64,000 nt of DNA. Source: Alectoria sarmentosa (taxonomy: Eukaryota > Ascomycota > Lecanoromycetes > Lecanorales > Parmeliaceae). Made by a program: the position numbers and the translations under genes. A model generated the notes under the pieces. The model was given only the letters and a program-made list of their open reading frames with translations, searched no databases and had not been told where the DNA came from. The stretch lies in the NCBI GenBank assembly GCA_009733775.1, contig WOGZ01000048.1:1-64000 (forward strand). The letters run 5' to 3'. Positions 60,914-64,000 of the stretch are shown one piece after another (positions within the stretch are counted from its first letter, which is position 1; each line of letters begins with the position of its first letter).

Positions 60914-63161
60914 ATGTCCATGCGAGCATGCCACAATATGGGGCCTAGCTATGTGGAGATATCGAACTTCGTTCGATCGTCAAAAAGAAGGGTTTTGAAG
61001 GATGGAATAGTTCGTCAGTCTCATATATCTCGTCGATGCCCGTTGGAACGGGCTCAGCAGAGATATCGCTCGCTGAGCCAGTCTACCTGTCTACGTCAGG
61101 GTGATATAGACTTGCGGAGTAGCCCGTCGTTCCTTGACAAATTCAAGAGATCTCGTATGTACTGTTCTTAGCCGCGCCTTGTTCCGGACACAAACGCTTA
61201 TCAAAATGACTCCAAGTAAACTTTCCAAAAGCTGATTACGGAGTGTGGACGCTCTCAAAAGAATACACAGACGAACCTCATGGAAGAGAGGTCGTTCTGC
61301 ATGGCTACCTCGGTCCACGTTCCGACTTGTCGAAAAAGCTGTCCTTTGTGACTCTTTTCGACTCCGCCTACGAAAAACGACTTCAGATCATTGCAGCTCC
61401 CCATCGATCGAAGGAAGAAGATCAAGATGTTCTTGAAACATTGAAGTCCATAAGGGCGAATACGCCAGTGGCTCTCATGGGCTTCTTTAAACCTAAACCG
61501 GAGGCGCAGCGAACCCCCCAACTTCCATCAGACAAAAGGTTATGGAGACTTGATGATTTTGAAGTCGAGCTACGCGATATACAAAGTCTCAATGACTTTC
61601 CATCTGATATTGTCATGACGCCTGAATCCGAGTTCTCCCCAGAGCAGCGCCACCTCCAGATCAGGACAAATAAGCACATTTCTGGCGCTCTTAAACTTCG
61701 CCAAAAGACCGCACACCTCTGCAGGAAATTTCTCTATTCAAACTATGGATATGTAGAAGTAGAGACGCCACTTCTATTCAAATCCACATCTGAGGGTGCG
61801 CGAGAATTCATCGTTCCCACAAGGAGGAGAGGGTTAGCATATGCATTGCCTCAGAGCCCTCAACAATTCAAGCAGATCCTCATGGCAAGTGGAATACGAA
61901 AGTATTTCCAATTTGCTAGATGCTTTCGTGACGAGGACCTACGGGCTGATAGGCAGCCTGAATTCACTCAGGTAATAATGCCCCTGAAGAACCACTAGCC
62001 GATGCACGCTAATTTGATTCGATGTAGTTGGACATAGAGAAGGCTTTCGCGAAAGCGGATGACGTGATAGAAACCGTTGAAGAACTCCTATGCACAGTTT
62101 GGAAATACCATCTAGAAGTCGAGCTTCCGAAGCCCTTCCCTCGCATGACCTATAAAAAAGCCATGTCGTGTTATGGTTCGGACAAACCCGACTTGCGCAT
62201 TCCGATACTTCCCTTTTCCAGAATCGATTATCTCTTACCAGCCGATCTTGTTGACAAGATAACCTCTCTAGTCAAACCTATAGTCGAGGTAATGATAGTC
62301 CCAGCGGAAGTCCCGACGGAGGCTATCCGTCGTTTCATTGATGGCTTCCTAGACTCCCCAGATAGTAAACGTTTCCATGAAAATCCTTCAGGCGGTCCTG
62401 GAATCTTCATCTACGACTCTAGCAAACCCCTTCAAGGCCTGTCCGCCTTTGGCTTTGAAGCCGTGGAAGAGATAGAGAGGAGATTCGACCTGAAAGATGG
62501 CTATATCGTCATTATACAAGCTCGGGAGAACGCTCCACTAAGTGGTGGGTCTACCCCACTAGGCGAAATGCGCAACGCCATTCACAAGGCTCTCGCGAGC
62601 CTGCTTTACCTTCAGCCACTCCGTTGGAAGGACTTCAAACCAGTCTGGATTACCGATTTTCCACTCTTCTCGCCTTCCAACTCCTCTGAACCTGGCCAAG
62701 GTGGAAACGCTGGTCTGGCGTCTACCCATCACCCCTTTACCTCACCCAAATCTGCCGAAGACGTGGATCTACTACTAACAAATCCGTCTCGAGTTATCGG
62801 AGACCACTATGATCTGGTCATCAATGGAGAAGAGATTGGTGGAGGCAGCCGGCGTATTCATCAAGCCGAAATGCAGGAATTCATCATGCGTGATATCCTC
62901 AAGATGGATGACGAGCATATTGTGGAGTTCTCCCATCTACTAGAAGCTCTTAGGTCGGGATGTCCGCCTCATGCTGGGATTGCACTGGGATTTGACAGAC
63001 TAGTCGCTATGATCCATGCCAGTAAAACGAAGAAGAAAACCACTCTCAGGGATGTGATCGCTTTCCCCAAAAGCGGCAAGGGGGATGATCTGATGGTGAA
63101 GAGCCCAGGTCCCATGACTGAGGATGTGCTTGAGACTTATCATCTCAAGCTGCGAGAGTGA
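60914..63161 (+). CDS. MSD1: Mitochondrial aspartyl-tRNA synthetase
   Basis: Exons 60914-61154, 61232-61971 and 62028-63161 give 704 aa. Exon 1 encodes an Arg-rich, acid-poor leader, consistent with mitochondrial import; nearby in-frame ATGs at 60920 and 60938 are alternatives. The join gives FLDKFKRSPDYGVWTLSKEY. The class II core of bacterial-type AspRS is clear: VEVETPLLFKSTSEGAREF (motif 1 region), YALPQSPQQFKQILM, the motif 2 stretch FARCFRDEDLRADRQPEFTQ, the GAD-like insertion, and the motif 3 region with GIALGFDRLVAMIH. It charges tRNA-Asp for mitochondrial translation. Full length for the family; nothing broken. Confidence 0.93.
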
Positions 63162-63372
63162 GAGGTCTGTGTCTATATGTAGATGTACGAATAGAAAGAT
63201 GGACATCCATAGTACAAAATGATCTGCATATGGCCCCCATTTGAACATCTCACGTATTTTGATTTCATAGAACTTCCCTTGTCTTGGCACTAGTAGCAAC
63301 CTACTCCGAATTGGCAAGAAAGTATACCAACAAGGTGCATCACAAGCCCAAACATTCTACCAGTCTTCAACA

Positions 63373-64000
63373 ATGGCGTCTTTACAGACCATTAAAATCC
63401 ACGCAGTCCCCCTTATCCCCACCGACTTCGCCCTTTTCGGCACTGTCCTCTCCTCTCCCCTCCCGCCTTCCTCAACTACCCCGCCTCTACCTTTACCCTC
63501 CGGCTCCATCTCCGCGAACCAAGGCACCGCCCTCAAATTCTCCGACATAGCGCCTATCACATCCACCTACAACACTTCCCCCAGCGGCGCTCCCGCCAAG
63601 CCATCTATGAGCCTCTTCTCCTGCTTCCCCAGAACCCTCCGCACATCCAACGGCCAGCAAATCTTCGACGTCCAAGTCCTAGAACGCCACCCTTTCACCA
63701 CGCAAACATTCATACCCCTCGCTTCTCCTTCTACCACTACAATCTCCTCCGCCGGCCAAGCCATCATCATCGTCGCCCCCACTCTTCCCAATCCTCCCCG
63801 CCCCCCGCCTTCGCCCCCGACCCTAACGCCTTACTTCCCGCAACTTCAATCAAAACAAAATGGACCGCCTGACCTACAACGTCTGAAAGCATTTTTGGCG
63901 GAGCCGGGCATGGGCGTTACATATGGCGTGGGGACGTGGCATGCACCTATGGTTGTAGTGGGGCAGAGGGTGGATTATGTGGTGGTGCAACATATCAGTG
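63373..64000 (+). CDS. DAL3: Ureidoglycolate lyase, 5' part (runs off window)
   Basis: Open from the ATG at 63373 to the window edge (about 209 codons) with no intron needed. The start, MASLQTIKIHAVPLIPTDFA then LFGTV, the internal block FDVQVLERHPFTTQTFIPL, and GVTYGVGTWHAPMVVVGQRV match ureidoglycolate hydrolase/lyase, the last step of allantoin (purine) breakdown, yielding glyoxylate. The metal/substrate-binding His-containing TWHAP motif is present. A Pro-rich insertion sits around PNPPRPPPSPPTL. The C-terminus lies outside the window. Confidence 0.9.
   Translation, partial: MASLQTIKIHAVPLIPTDFALFGTVLSSPLPPSSTTPPLPLPSGSISANQGTALKFSDIAPITSTYNTSPSGAPAKPSMSLFSCFPRTLRTSNGQQIFDVQVLERHPFTTQTFIPLASPSTTTISSAGQAIIIVAPTLPNPPRPPPSPPTLTPYFPQLQSKQNGPPDLQRLKAFLAEPGMGVTYGVGTWHAPMVVVGQRVDYVVVQHIS

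Noticed and set aside
1..64000. tRNA, rRNA or CRISPR-like arrays
   Set aside because: Scanning for B-box-like GGTTCGANTCC and cloverleaf context found only near matches (for example near 14935 and 37135) lacking the full motif; no regularly spaced repeat array with unique spacers was seen.

Overview
This is nuclear DNA of a filamentous ascomycete (Pezizomycotina). The genes have short introns (about 50-120 bp) with GT..AG ends and CTRAY-like branch sites. They encode typical fungal families: rhodopsin-fold membrane proteins, a lipase-like NLR, a Ser/Thr-stalk surface protein, an AP180-type clathrin adaptor, mitochondrial Asp-tRNA synthetase and ureidoglycolate lyase. The window is strongly bipartite. 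GC-balanced gene islands alternate with extremely AT-rich blocks that hold no intact genes and carry C-to-T/G-to-A decay, as expected from repeat-induced point mutation (RIP).

Layout. 1-6340: AT-rich block with an 87-90 bp tandem repeat. 6341-11105: island with a large secreted repeat protein and, at its right edge, a promoter plus first exon cut off by the next AT block (11106-11860). 11861-14984: island with an 8-exon rhodopsin-like gene. About 14.99-28.8 kb: a nest of transposons. A small inverted-repeat element is split by a 12.9-kb LTR retrotransposon, which is itself split by a 988-bp LTR mini-element and a 4.7-kb LTR element; target-site duplications support every LTR level. 28.8-43.4 kb: accessory island with an F-box-like protein, an NLR (lipase-like + NB-ARC + TPR), a GNAT acetyltransferase with a probable homopolymer frameshift, a broken rhodopsin-like gene, a repeat-bearing membrane protein and a truncated FAD monooxygenase pseudogene. 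43.45-48.3 kb: AT-rich block dominated by a DNA transposon with 50-bp terminal inverted repeats and TA target sites. 48.3-64 kb: a surface receptor-like protein, a divergent pair of fungal GTPases with different C-terminal modules, a twin-CX9C protein, YAP1801/AP180, mitochondrial AspRS, and the start of ureidoglycolate lyase.

Working together. The right end (55-64 kb) is housekeeping: endocytosis, mitochondrial translation and purine breakdown. The middle is a dispensable compartment in which an NLR, a divergent GTPase pair, decaying membrane-protein and oxidase genes and active transposition sit together. The most unusual items are the reconstructable transposon nest, the mini-LTR element carrying a 198-codon frame broken only by stops that C-to-T changes explain, and the GTPase pair with Cys-rich versus Gly-rich hydrophobic tails. 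Exon joins were worked out by hand from splice motifs and reading frame; none was tested against RNA or databases.
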